A stretch of DNA of 8,623 nt from Tardiphaga sp. (GTDB taxonomy: Bacteria > Pseudomonadota > Alphaproteobacteria > Rhizobiales > Xanthobacteraceae), in contig JAQGJF010000937.1 of assembly GCA_028290765.1 (NCBI GenBank), positions 1 through 8,623 of the forward strand. Reading direction: 5' to 3'. Positions 1-6,867 of the stretch are shown here, piece by piece. The notes beneath the pieces were generated by a model. It had not been told where the DNA came from. It saw only the letters and a program-made list of their open reading frames with translations, and did no database searches. Both the position numbers and the translations under genes were made by a program. Numbering within the stretch: the first letter of the stretch is position 1; every line of letters starts with the position of its first letter.

Positions 1-2
1 GG

Positions 3-395
3 TTTGACGACCGGAGCTATCTGCAGCGCTATTCGCCGCGCAGCAGGAAAGGCATCTGGAGCCAGATCAATGTCGACAACGTCGCGCGGCTCATCAAGGA
101 AGGCCGGATGACCGCGCACGGGATGGCGCGTGTCGAAGCCGCCAAGGCCGATGGGCGCTGGGATCGCGCCTATAAGGGCGGCAAGGACATGAAGATCCCC
201 GCCGATCTCCAGGCCGCCATCGACGCCGAGCCCCGCGCCAAGGCCATGCTGGCGAAACTCAGCGGCCAGAACCGCTTTGCATTGGCTTTCCGCACCCACA
301 ACATGAAGACCGAAGCCGGGCGGAAGAAGAAGATCGAGACCTTCGTCGGCATGCTCAAGCGCGGCGAAACCATTCACCCGCAACGCAAGAAATGA
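3..395 (+). CDS. YdeI/OmpD-associated (OmdA) family protein, C-terminal part
   Basis: This is the 3' part of a gene that begins before the window. The reading frame is open from base 3 to the TGA at 393-395, giving about 130 residues. The visible protein has the family hallmarks in order: an RYSPRRSRKG-IWSQIN segment, then NVARLIKEGRMTAHGMARVEAAKADGRW, then a helical C-terminus with LKRGETIHPQ near the end. These match the YdeI/OmdA-type family often labelled 'bacteriocin protection'. The biochemical role of the family is not firmly established, so I give none. An internal ATG at 108 would start a 95-residue protein, but the family homology clearly runs upstream of it, so that ATG is not the start. 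The gene converges on the deformylase-like gene, with 41 bp between the two stop codons. Confidence 0.85.
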   Translation, partial: FDDRSYLQRYSPRSRKGIWSQINVDNVARLIKEGRMTAHGMARVEAAKADGRWDRAYKGGKDMKIPADLQAAIDAEPRAKAMLAKLSGQNRFALAFRTHNMKTEAGRKKKIETFVGMLKRGETIHPQRKK

Positions 396-436
396 CGGTT
401 GGGTGCAGGCCGACCGGTCGGAGTTTCGCAGTCGCC

Positions 437-934
437 TCATGCCCGCGACAGTTTCTCGAAACGCTTGATCAGCCGCTCGCGCTTGAGGCGGGACAGCCGC
501 TGGATCCAGAATTGTCCATTGAGCTGATCGATCTCATGCTGGTGACAGACGGCGCGCAAGCCTGCGGATTCCTCGGTCTGCGATTGGCCGTCGACGTCGC
601 GATAGCCGATCCGGACACGGGCATGGCGCCGGATCTCGTCATTGACCCCCGGCATCGAGACACTGCCTTCCTGATGCGTGATCATCTCGGGCGATGCCCA
701 GATGATCTCCGGATTGACATAAGTCCGCGCCCCTTCGATGGGGTCGAGGTCGAGCACCACCACCCGCAGGAAGACACCGATATGCGGCGCGGTGATCCCG
801 ATCCCCGGTGCGGCGTGCATGGTCTCCAGCAGATCGCTCGCCAGTTCGCGCAGCGCCCCGTCAAACACGGTCACGGGCTGCGCCGGCAGCGCAAGGCGAC
901 GGTCGGGATACCGGACAATCGGGCGGATGGTCAT
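437..934 (-). CDS. Peptide deformylase-like protein with substituted active site
   Basis: The 165-residue protein has the length and fold signature of peptide deformylase, the enzyme that removes the formyl group from the N-terminal Met of new proteins. The three family motifs are in place but altered. Motif 1 reads GIGITAPHIG (residues 44-53), with His51 where the catalytic Gln is expected. Motif 2 reads EGSVSMP (89-95), with Ser91 in place of the metal-binding Cys. Motif 3 reads HEIDQ (133-137), keeping His133 and Glu134 but with Gln137 in place of the second metal-binding His. Two of three metal ligands are therefore missing. Normal deformylase activity is unlikely, although the rest of the sequence is well conserved, so this may be a paralogue with another role. 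The start ATG (complement of 932-934) has an AGGGA about 13 nt upstream, which is a rather long spacing. The housekeeping def gene is expected elsewhere in the genome. The family call is firm; the lost activity is inferred. Confidence 0.88.
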   Translation of the reverse strand: MTIRPIVRYPDRRLALPAQPVTVFDGALRELASDLLETMHAAPGIGITAPHIGVFLRVVVLDLDPIEGARTYVNPEIIWASPEMITHQEGSVSMPGVNDEIRRHARVRIGYRDVDGQSQTEESAGLRAVCHQHEIDQLNGQFWIQRLSRLKRERLIKRFEKLSRA

Positions 935-1158
935 GATTGATGGTCGTTCCCTGATGATTGGCCCTGGGCAACGCGGCCATTGTATCCGACCGCGCCATGA
1001 TCTTCATCGTCCGCGCGCTGGAGAGATTGCGTCGCAGCCGGGATGCAAACTGGCTGGTCGCTGACCGAGTGGGAGCAGGGAGGACGGCGGACTTCCCGGA
1101 AAGTCCGGTCTTCCTGTAAGATAAGGCACTAGCGGTTCTCGGTCTGTAAGAGGACGAT
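935..1158. other. Divergent intergenic region between the deformylase-like gene and the EF-G-like fragment
   Basis: These 224 bp separate two divergently oriented genes and should hold promoters for both. I see no convincing gene or RNA. The ORFs that cross it are antisense or off-frame and resemble no family. One compact hairpin lies inside (listed separately). No clear sigma-70 -35/-10 pair stands out in either direction. Confidence 0.5.
1088..1107. repeat. Small perfect inverted repeat (7-bp stem, 6-nt loop)
   Basis: CGGACTT at 1088-1094 is complementary to AAGTCCG at 1101-1107, with CCCGGA between. It lies about 50 bp before the possible start of the EF-G-like ORF. There is no T-run after it, so it is not an ordinary terminator. 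It could be an operator or chance pairing in GC-rich DNA. Confidence 0.35.
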
Positions 1159-2073
1159 GTGGAAGACACCATGGCTTCATTTGACGGCGGAATGCCGCGA
1201 TGGCTCATCGAGGTCGCGGTCGAGCCTAAATCAAAGGCCGACCAGGAAAAGCTTGGCGTCGCGCTGGCGAAGCTCGCTGTCGAAGATCCGTCGTTCGGGT
1301 TCTCGACCGATCGCGAGTCCGGTCAGACCATCCTCAAGGGCATGGCCGAACTCCATCTCGACATGAAAGTCGATATCCTGCGCCGTACCTACAAGGTCGA
1401 TGTCAATATCGGCGCGCTGCAGGTGGCGTTCCGCGAGAAGATCACCAAGAAGGCGGAGGTCGATTACACCCACAAGAAGCAGACCGGTGATACCGGCCAG
1501 TTCGCGCGGGTGAAGTTCATCGTCGAGCCGGGCGAGCCCGGTTCGGGCTTCGTGTTCGAATCGAAGGTCGTCGGCGGCGCGGTGCCGAAGGCATACATCC
1601 CCGGCGTCGAAAAGGGCCTCAACGGCGTGCTGGGATCGGGCGTCGTCGCCGGCTTCCCGGTGGTGGACGTGAAAGTCCAACTCGTGGACGGCGCCTATCA
1701 CGACATCGATTCGTCGGCACTGGCCTTCGAAATTGCATCGCGCGCGGCGTTTCGTGACGCGCTGCAGAAGGGCAAGTCCGTCCTGCTCGAGCCGATCATG
1801 AAGGTCGAATGCGTGACCCCGGAAGACTACACCGGTTCGGTCATCGGCGACCTGAATTTGCGGCGCGGCCAGATCAAGGGTCAAGACATGCGCGGCAACG
1901 CCAACGTCATCAATGCGATGGTGCCGCTCATGAACATGTTCGGGTATGTGAACAACCTGCGCTCGATGAGCCAGGGTCGCGCGACCTTTACGATGCAGTT
2001 CGATCACTACGCCGCAGTATCTCGCCCCGACGATGATCCGCCGTTTCGACCGGCGATCGGGATGCGCGGCTAA
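1159..2073 (+). CDS. Truncated elongation factor G-like protein (domains III-V only)
   Basis: This is a 304-codon frame whose residues about 17-285 align with the C-terminal part of EF-G, the GTPase that drives ribosomal translocation. Domain III covers about 16-92 ([26 protein letters not shown]). Domain IV covers about 93-212, including [10 protein letters not shown] and the tip-loop region YHDIDSS with His181. Domain V covers about 213-284 ([54 protein letters not shown] cut at residue 285). The whole G domain and domain II are missing; full EF-G is about 700 residues. The first 15 or so and last 20 residues do not resemble EF-G, so a fragment was inserted into unrelated DNA. Near-invariant sites are changed: Ala63 in GELHLD, Leu87 in GAPQ, Asp111 in QTGGTGQ, Ala145 in PKEYIP and Leu234 in DLNSRRG. 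Without a G domain it cannot act as a translocase. The start is GTG 1159 (GAGG at 1150-1153) or ATG 1171. It is probably a decaying fusA duplicate, but the frame is intact, so expression is possible. Confidence 0.8.
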   Translation: MEDTMASFDGGMPRWLIEVAVEPKSKADQEKLGVALAKLAVEDPSFGFSTDRESGQTILKGMAELHLDMKVDILRRTYKVDVNIGALQVAFREKITKKAEVDYTHKKQTGDTGQFARVKFIVEPGEPGSGFVFESKVVGGAVPKAYIPGVEKGLNGVLGSGVVAGFPVVDVKVQLVDGAYHDIDSSALAFEIASRAAFRDALQKGKSVLLEPIMKVECVTPEDYTGSVIGDLNLRRGQIKGQDMRGNANVINAMVPLMNMFGYVNNLRSMSQGRATFTMQFDHYAAVSRPDDDPPFRPAIGMRG

Positions 2074-2094
2074 CGTACCGCCTGCGTGATCGGA

Positions 2095-2976
2095 CTAAGG
2101 CGTTAACGCGCCAGTCGTCGTACTGCGTGGGCCGGATTGGGTTTTCCGGTATTGCGCCGGCGCACAGCCGAACAGGCATTTGAAGTCTCGTGCGAGGTGA
2201 GCCTGATCGAAATATCCGAGGTCGGCTGCAAGCGCTGCAAGTGGAACATCACCGCCCTGTGCGAGCAGCCACGCCGCCTCTTGAAGCCGATACCGTCGAA
2301 GCAGCCACTTGGGCGACACGCCGACATAGTCGTGGAACAGACGCTGCATGGCTCGGAGGTTCAGGCCCATATCGTTGGCGAGGGTCTCGGCGCGTCGCGG
2401 GCCGTCTTGCCGACGGGCCGCAGCAAGGATGGAGGAGATCACATCGACCGTGGGATCAGGATCGGGGAGCCTTGGTTCAATGATCGCTTCCGCGGCACGT
2501 ATCATGTCTTGGTGTCGGTTTTGACCAAAGACCAGCTCCTCGCTGCGAGCGTCTGTCTGCCCCGTAATGATCCCGGTGGATACCGTCCTGCCGGTCAGCT
2601 GAGCGACGGGCCCGGTCAGAAACGGGCGCAGACCGCCTGTTCGAAAACGAAGCCCGAGCGCGCGCCCGTTTCCCTGGAGCAGGCGTCCTTGAATGCCGCG
2701 AACGACGCCGAACAGCGCTGTTTCGCCGGGGCAAATCAGAAGATGCGCGTTCGGTGATGGCACCACGCGCTGTTCCTCCGGTGAGCGGTCGGCCAGTCTC
2801 CATTCGATGATCCAGTGATGGTCAAAAAATGCGGCCAACTTCGGCGACGGCGCGAATCGCCATACCTGAATGCGCTGGGCGGATCCCCGCGGGTCGATCA
2901 TCCCTCGCGGCATTCCGCTGTCAATGAGCGCGTTGTCGCGTTTTTCCAAGCGGGGAATGTGAACATCTCCTATCAT
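2095..2976 (-). CDS. AraC-family transcriptional regulator
   Basis: This is a DNA-binding transcription regulator of about 293 residues. The N-terminal half (about 35-125) has the pattern RFAPSPKLAAFFDHHWIIEW, then GLRFRTGGLRPFL, typical of the DUF6597-type sensing domain found in this AraC subgroup. Two helix-turn-helix units follow at the C-terminus: about 197-217 (ETLANDMGLNLRAMQRLFHDY) and about 244-270 (VPLAALAADLGYFDQAHLARDF), joined by the conserved VGVSPKWLLRRYRLQEAAWLL helix. The frame stays open up to 3225, but that start would overlap the divergent phosphodiesterase gene, and the extra residues match nothing. I prefer ATG at 2976; ATG 2913 or 2901 are also possible because family similarity begins only after them, and no start has a well-placed ribosome binding site. 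The effector and targets are unknown. The adjacent divergent phosphodiesterase gene is a natural candidate target, by position only. Confidence 0.88.
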   Translation of the reverse strand: MIGDVHIPRLEKRDNALIDSGMPRGMIDPRGSAQRIQVWRFAPSPKLAAFFDHHWIIEWRLADRSPEEQRVVPSPNAHLLICPGETALFGVVRGIQGRLLQGNGRALGLRFRTGGLRPFLTGPVAQLTGRTVSTGIITGQTDARSEELVFGQNRHQDMIRAAEAIIEPRLPDPDPTVDVISSILAAARRQDGPRRAETLANDMGLNLRAMQRLFHDYVGVSPKWLLRRYRLQEAAWLLAQGGDVPLAALAADLGYFDQAHLARDFKCLFGCAPAQYRKTQSGPRSTTTGALTP

Positions 2977-3028
2977 CGGCGCGGTCAACTCGGCGGGCAC
3001 TCCATCATCCAAGGGATAACCAGGCTTA

Positions 3029-4021
3029 ATGCGAAAACTATGGCGTGCCCTTGCTGTCTCGGCGTTGTTATTTGCGACGTTTGTCTTCCTCAACAACACG
3101 GTCCTGTTGACGCCTCGTTCCGATCGAGCGCCTACGTTGCTTGCCCATCGTGGGATTGCGCAACAATACGACAGGACAGACCTGCGGAACGATACCTGCA
3201 CGGCTTCCCGCATGCTCCCTCCCACGCACGCCTACCTTGAAAACACACTTGCATCGATGCGGGCAAGTTTCGATGCGGGTGCGGACATTGTTGAATTCGA
3301 CGTCCACCCGACGACCGACGGGAAGTTCGCCGTTTTTCATGATTGGACTCTGGACTGCCGCACGAATGGCCGTGGGGTTACCCGGGACCATGCCATGGCG
3401 GGCTTGAAGACACTCGATATCGGATACGGATATACAGCTGACGGCGGAAGGACATTTCCGTTCCGCGGCAAAGGCGTCGGCATGATGCCTTCACTGGATG
3501 AGGTGCTTGCCAGCTTTCCCGAGCATGCATTCCTGATCAATGTGAAGAGCAACGATGCTTCCGAAGGAGAGCGGCTTGCGCAGGAAATCGGTCGCCTCGC
3601 GCCGGAGGCTCGGCGAAGGCTGATGTTTTATGGCGGAGACAAGCCGATCGCCGCACTCCGTCGCTTGCTTCCCGATGTCAGGACGATGTCGCTCCGTTCG
3701 CTGAAGTCGTGCCTCATTCCGTATATCGTGTATGGCTGGAGCGGTATTGTTCCGGCCGACTGCAACAACATGGTCGTTTTCGTGCCGATCAACGTGGCGC
3801 CGTGGCTGTGGGGATGGCCGGATCGCTTTTTAAGCCGGATGGCTGCGGCCAACAGCGCGACGTTCCTGGTCGGCCCATACCACGGAGGGGATTTCTCGAC
3901 CGGCGTCGACACTCCTGAGCAGGTTCTCGCCCTGCCGCGAAACTATTCCGGCGGAATCCTGACCAACGAAGTCGAGACGGTCGCTCCCGCGGTGAGGTCT
4001 CGGCGGGGTAGGTCCGAGTAG
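3029..4021 (+). CDS. Glycerophosphodiester phosphodiesterase family protein, N-terminal membrane anchor
   Basis: The family hydrolyses glycerophosphodiesters, released from phospholipids, to glycerol 3-phosphate and an alcohol. The 330-residue protein starts with a basic MRK and a hydrophobic stretch at about 6-27, which is a membrane anchor or signal peptide. The catalytic domain is then expected outside the cytoplasmic membrane. Visible motifs are LLAHRG (37-42), ENTLASM (71-77), EFDVHPTTDG (89-98), the second catalytic His104 in FHDW, and MPSLDEVL (153-160). Two features are unusual against textbook members: about 28 residues separate HRG from ENT, where a handful is normal, and the usual Glu of the '-E-x-K' strand is Asn171 (INVKSN). 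I believe a proteobacterial subfamily shares both. An AGG (3022-3024) precedes the ATG by 4 nt. Local composition is more AT-rich than the genes further right. Confidence 0.9.
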   Translation: MRKLWRALAVSALLFATFVFLNNTVLLTPRSDRAPTLLAHRGIAQQYDRTDLRNDTCTASRMLPPTHAYLENTLASMRASFDAGADIVEFDVHPTTDGKFAVFHDWTLDCRTNGRGVTRDHAMAGLKTLDIGYGYTADGGRTFPFRGKGVGMMPSLDEVLASFPEHAFLINVKSNDASEGERLAQEIGRLAPEARRRLMFYGGDKPIAALRRLLPDVRTMSLRSLKSCLIPYIVYGWSGIVPADCNNMVVFVPINVAPWLWGWPDRFLSRMAAANSATFLVGPYHGGDFSTGVDTPEQVLALPRNYSGGILTNEVETVAPAVRSRRGRSE

Positions 4022-4114
4022 CGTGAAGCGCGGACCCGGGCTATTGCGCCCTGCGAACTGGAATGCCATGAAAGAATCTGTTCGAAGAACATGTTGATCC
4101 TCGCGAGCCTATGA

Positions 4115-4819
4115 ATGTCAGATCTTTCCGCCTTTCCGATTACCGCGCGCTGGCCGGCGCAACATCCTGAACGCCTCCAGCTGTATTCGCTTCCGACGCC
4201 GAATGGCGTCAAGGTTTCGATCATGCTGGAAGAGATTGGGCTGCCGTATGAGCCGCACACGATCAATATCGGCAAGAATGAAACATTCACGCCGGAATAT
4301 CTGTCGCTGAATCCGAACGGCAAAATCCCGGCCATCATCGATCCGGACGGGCCGGGCGGGGCGCCGCTGGGTCTGTTCGAGTCCGGAGCGATCCTGCAGT
4401 ATCTCGCCGAGAAAACCGGGAAACTGCTTCCGGCCGATGCGGCGCGGCGTTACGAGACCGTCCAGTGGGTGCATTTCCAGATGTCGGCGGTCGGACCGAT
4501 GTTCGGGCAGGTCGGCTACTTCCATAAATTTGCCGGCCGGGAGATCGCCGACAAGCGGCCGCTCGAGCGCTACGTCGCCGAATCGAAACGCCTGCTCGGC
4601 GTGCTGGAGCTGCGCCTCGACGGGCGGCAGTGGATCATGGACGACGCCTATACCATTGCCGACATTGCCTTGCTCGGCTGGGTGCGCAACCTGATCGGCT
4701 TCTACGGCGCACGTGAAATCGTCGAGTTCGACAGCTTCGGGCACGTCTCGGCCTGGCTGGAGCGCGGCCTCGCACGCCCCGCGGTTCAACGCGGGCTCGA
4801 GATTCCGAAGCGGCCGTGA
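4115..4819 (+). CDS. Glutathione S-transferase, Nu class (YfcG/YghU-like)
   Basis: The 234-residue protein has an N-terminal thioredoxin-like domain and a C-terminal helical domain. Residues 21-31 read LQLYSLPTPNG, the TPN motif used for glutathione contact in Nu-class enzymes such as E. coli YfcG and YghU. NPNGKIPAIIDPD (66-78) carries the conserved cis-proline, and LFESGAILQYLAEKTG (87-102) carries the Glu-Ser glutathione-binding pair. The C-terminal domain shows VQWVHFQMSAVGPMFGQ and the N-capping motif YTIADIAL. Nu-class members act on disulfide bonds and organic peroxides with glutathione, so a cytoplasmic redox or detoxification role is likely; the natural substrate cannot be read from sequence. 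The first 18 residues extend beyond YfcG. It follows the phosphodiesterase on the same strand after 93 bp, so co-transcription is possible but not shown. Confidence 0.93.
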   Translation: MSDLSAFPITARWPAQHPERLQLYSLPTPNGVKVSIMLEEIGLPYEPHTINIGKNETFTPEYLSLNPNGKIPAIIDPDGPGGAPLGLFESGAILQYLAEKTGKLLPADAARRYETVQWVHFQMSAVGPMFGQVGYFHKFAGREIADKRPLERYVAESKRLLGVLELRLDGRQWIMDDAYTIADIALLGWVRNLIGFYGAREIVEFDSFGHVSAWLERGLARPAVQRGLEIPKRP

Positions 4820-4913
4820 GTGGCGCGGGGCAGTCAACGAGGTCAAGAGTCTCAACTGCGGGGTCTATGACATCACGTCGAACTTTCGGGCACGGTCGAG
4901 CGGGCGAGGGCGG
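4820..4913. other. Convergent intergenic spacer
   Basis: These 94 bp lie between the stop codons of the glutathione transferase and the EEP-superfamily gene. I looked for a shared terminator and found only weak, interrupted pairing (GCAGT ... ACTGC around 4831-4860) without a T-run. Confidence 0.4.
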
Positions 4914-6023
4914 TTAAATATCGAGTTCGGCCCAAATCGCCGCATGATCGGACGCTGCTTCGACTTCCTTGGTGATCTCCGGAAAATGCTCGAACAGCGT
5001 GCCGTTCGTACCGCCCCAAACCCCCATGCGGAAGATTCCGCCGGCTGTTGCCTTCGCAAACAAGTCCGGCGACAGCAGGATGTAGTCGATTTTGTTTGAA
5101 GCCGTGCCGTTCTTGAATGTGCCGGGGCGTCCGCCATCGTCGAAGCCTGGCAACTCGCTGATGTCCTTCAGGCCCGTTTGGCTGAACAGCGGAGCAAGCG
5201 GGTTACTGTCTGGCGTGTCGTTGAAATCGCCGACGATCGCGATGAACTTATGTGTTTGGCGGAGCTGCCGATAGATCGTGGCAGTGCGCGCGGCCTGGCG
5301 TTCGCGCTTCGCGTCCGAGGTCGCCTGAGTGCCAAAACCCTTGCTTTTGAAGTGATTGGCAAGAACGATAAGCGTATTTCCGTCTGCAGTTTCTATTTCG
5401 AATTGCGCGCAATCGCGACTGAAGATGAGACCATCGTCATCCTCATCGTCGACGTGGCTGGCGATCGAAACGATGTTGAATTTCTTTTTGGTCATCAGAC
5501 CGACATCGATGCCCCGCTCGTCATTTCCGTCGATCAACATAATATGATCGTAAGCGGTGCCATCGACGGCCGGCATCACATCCTTGCAGAATCGTACCAG
5601 CGCGGGCCGACTTTCTGCCTCCACGACCCCAAGTACGTCCGCATCGATCGTTTTGATGACTCTTGCGGTATTGCGGGTAGCGTTTTCGTTGACCTGCTCC
5701 AGCGTGAGGTCGACCCACCCGATCCAGTCGTCGCGCCCGTCCGCCACGACCTCGATCGGTCTGCCTTGAGGGCGTTTGACGAGATGCCCGCGGTTTTGGC
5801 GCAGAATCGCGAATTTGTTTTCGTCGGACTTCTTCAAACCGAGCGTATCGAGCAGTTCGACGATCTTCCTTTTATCCGCCGGTGTGTAGCTGTCTTTGCC
5901 AAGGATGGAATTGATGTCCGCTTGCGCCTTCAAAATTGTTCTGCCTTCGGCGGAAAATCCGGGACCGCCGAGGGCCCGCGCGCGCATGAAAAGGTTTTCG
6001 ACATTGTAGGATGCAAGCTTCAT
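4914..6023 (-). CDS. Endonuclease/exonuclease/phosphatase (EEP) superfamily protein
   Basis: This 369-residue protein belongs to the metal-dependent EEP superfamily (DNase I, exonuclease III, inositol phosphatases, sphingomyelinases). All catalytic motifs are visible: SYNVENLF (5-12, metal- and substrate-binding Asn7 and Glu9), VVEAES (133-138, metal-binding Glu135), RGIDVGLM (170-177), LANHFKSKG (221-229, His224), VGDFNDTPDS (264-273, Asp266 and Asn268) and the terminal SDHAAIW (358-364, Asp359-His360 catalytic pair). The protein therefore looks active. There is no signal peptide, so a cytoplasmic location is expected. The substrate (nucleic acid or phosphoester) cannot be told. The ATG at 6023 has a GGGGGA a few nt upstream. 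The next gene upstream on the same strand is tetR, 134 bp away. Base composition is lower in GC than the neighbouring TetR/NmrA genes. Confidence 0.9.
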   Translation of the reverse strand: MKLASYNVENLFMRARALGGPGFSAEGRTILKAQADINSILGKDSYTPADKRKIVELLDTLGLKKSDENKFAILRQNRGHLVKRPQGRPIEVVADGRDDWIGWVDLTLEQVNENATRNTARVIKTIDADVLGVVEAESRPALVRFCKDVMPAVDGTAYDHIMLIDGNDERGIDVGLMTKKKFNIVSIASHVDDEDDDGLIFSRDCAQFEIETADGNTLIVLANHFKSKGFGTQATSDAKRERQAARTATIYRQLRQTHKFIAIVGDFNDTPDSNPLAPLFSQTGLKDISELPGFDDGGRPGTFKNGTASNKIDYILLSPDLFAKATAGGIFRMGVWGGTNGTLFEHFPEITKEVEAASDHAAIWAELDI

Positions 6024-6087
6024 GGATTCCCCCGGTCTGGAAAAATGTAACTACAATTACTAGTAGAAAACAGGGGAAAGTTCTCGA

Positions 6088-6100
6088 CGACAAATTGTCG
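6088..6100. promoter_or_regulatory. 13-bp palindrome upstream of the EEP-superfamily gene, possible operator
   Basis: CGACAA-A-TTGTCG is a perfect 6-1-6 inverted repeat about 65 bp before the start of the EEP-superfamily gene, in an otherwise AT-richer spacer. Position and symmetry suit a regulator binding site, but nothing identifies the regulator, and a short palindrome can arise by chance. Confidence 0.3.
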
Positions 6101-6157
6101 CGCGGATGATCGCGGGATCCCTCACAGGCGGAGCCTGAAGGTCTCCACGGGCCCGGT

Positions 6158-6808
6158 TCAGGCCAGCGCCGACAGATCCTTCGGCAGGAGGCGCTTGAAC
6201 AGGGTGAGGATGCGCTTGGCGTCCTTGGCGTCCAGTGTAATGGCGTGGCGCACGGCGGCCGCGATCAGCGTCATCGTCAGTTGTGAAAAGGCCGCCATCG
6301 CCGGCTCGGACCCATGCGGCGCGACGCGCCGCAAGGCGTCGGACAGCAGGCCGGAGAGATAGGCGCCGTCTTCCTCGTCGAGCTTCTGCAGCGCCCGGTC
6401 GGCCTGGGTCGCCTGCCAGATGTCGCGCATGACCGGCTCGTCGATGAACATCTGGTAATAGCTGTCGGTGATGCGGCACAGCGCCGGATGCAGGTCCTTT
6501 GCGCTCTTCATCGGCGACAGGTCGCGCCGGACACAGTCGCGGCCGATCGCATTGTAGCGCTCGGCGAGGGTGCCGATGATCGCGGTCTTGTCCGGGAAAT
6601 ATTGATACAGCGAGCCGAACGCGACGCCGGTCCGCTCGACGATGTCGCTCATGCGGAAGGCTTCGCTGCCTTTCTCGGCCATCACCTCCGCGGCGGATTG
6701 CAGGATGCGCTCGAACCGCTCCCGGCTGCGCTGCTGGGTCGGAACCAGACGCGCGAGCCCCTGCGGGCTGGCCTCGGCCGCCGTCTGTTTCGCTTTCTTT
6801 GCCGCCAT
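6158..6808 (-). CDS. TetR/AcrR-family transcriptional repressor
   Basis: The 216-residue protein has the TetR layout. A lysine-rich N-terminal arm (1-10) precedes the DNA-binding domain at about 30-85. The helix-turn-helix is at about 53-72 (MSDIVERTGVAFGSLYQYFP), ending in the diagnostic LYQYFPDKTAI. The remaining helical region is a ligand-binding and dimerisation domain with no recognisable ligand signature. The ATG (complement of 6806-6808) has a GGGGGA a few nt upstream. The gene is divergent from the NmrA-like/DUF1772 operon, and two operator-like repeats cover its own promoter. This is the usual arrangement for a repressor controlling itself and the neighbouring operon until a small molecule binds. 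The inducer is unknown. Confidence 0.93.
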   Translation of the reverse strand: MAAKKAKQTAAEASPQGLARLVPTQQRSRERFERILQSAAEVMAEKGSEAFRMSDIVERTGVAFGSLYQYFPDKTAIIGTLAERYNAIGRDCVRRDLSPMKSAKDLHPALCRITDSYYQMFIDEPVMRDIWQATQADRALQKLDEEDGAYLSGLLSDALRRVAPHGSEPAMAAFSQLTMTLIAAAVRHAITLDAKDAKRILTLFKRLLPKDLSALA

Positions 6809-6838
6809 CCGGTCCCCCGCAAAAAATCCTTGACGGAT

Positions 6839-6867
6839 TAAATACGAGAGTTTATCGCTTTCGTCAA
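6839..6867 (-). promoter_or_regulatory. tetR promoter (-35 TTGACG, 17-bp spacer, -10 TATTTA)
   Basis: Read on the minus strand, TTGACG (6867-6862) is followed after exactly 17 bp by TATTTA (6844-6839). Transcription would start near 6832, about 25 nt before the tetR ATG and just ahead of its GGGGGA ribosome binding site. The -10 box lies within the left operator copy and the -35 box overlaps the right copy, which fits autorepression. Confidence 0.6.
6840..6857. promoter_or_regulatory. TetR operator copy 1 (imperfect)
   Basis: AAATACGAGAGTTTATCG matches copy 2 at 16 of 18 positions. Its left arm AAATACGA is intact, while the right arm is degraded to TCGCTTTC in place of TCGTATTT. It overlaps the -10 box of the tetR promoter. 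Confidence 0.6.

Noticed and set aside
410..421. Palindrome CCGACCGGTCGG between the convergent YdeI-family and deformylase-like genes
   Set aside because: Considered as a shared terminator, but it leaves no loop and has no T-run on either strand.
392..940. 182-codon plus-strand ORF opposite the deformylase-like gene
   Set aside because: It is antisense to a recognisable gene and resembles no family; long antisense frames are common in GC-rich DNA.
1231..2007. 258-codon minus-strand ORF opposite the EF-G-like gene
   Set aside because: The His/Asp/Arg-rich composition is typical of an antisense shadow, and the plus strand has clear EF-G similarity.
2977..3225. N-terminal extension of the AraC regulator
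   Set aside because: It overlaps the start and membrane anchor of the divergent phosphodiesterase, and the added residues match no domain.
4118..4855. 245-codon minus-strand ORF opposite the glutathione transferase
   Set aside because: Antisense shadow; the plus strand has unambiguous family motifs.
5178..6050. 290-codon plus-strand ORF opposite the EEP-superfamily gene
   Set aside because: No family resemblance, while the minus strand carries all EEP catalytic motifs.
6125..6137. CAGGC-GGA-GCCTG hairpin after the tetR stop
   Set aside because: The stem is only 5 bp with no T-run, too weak to call a terminator.
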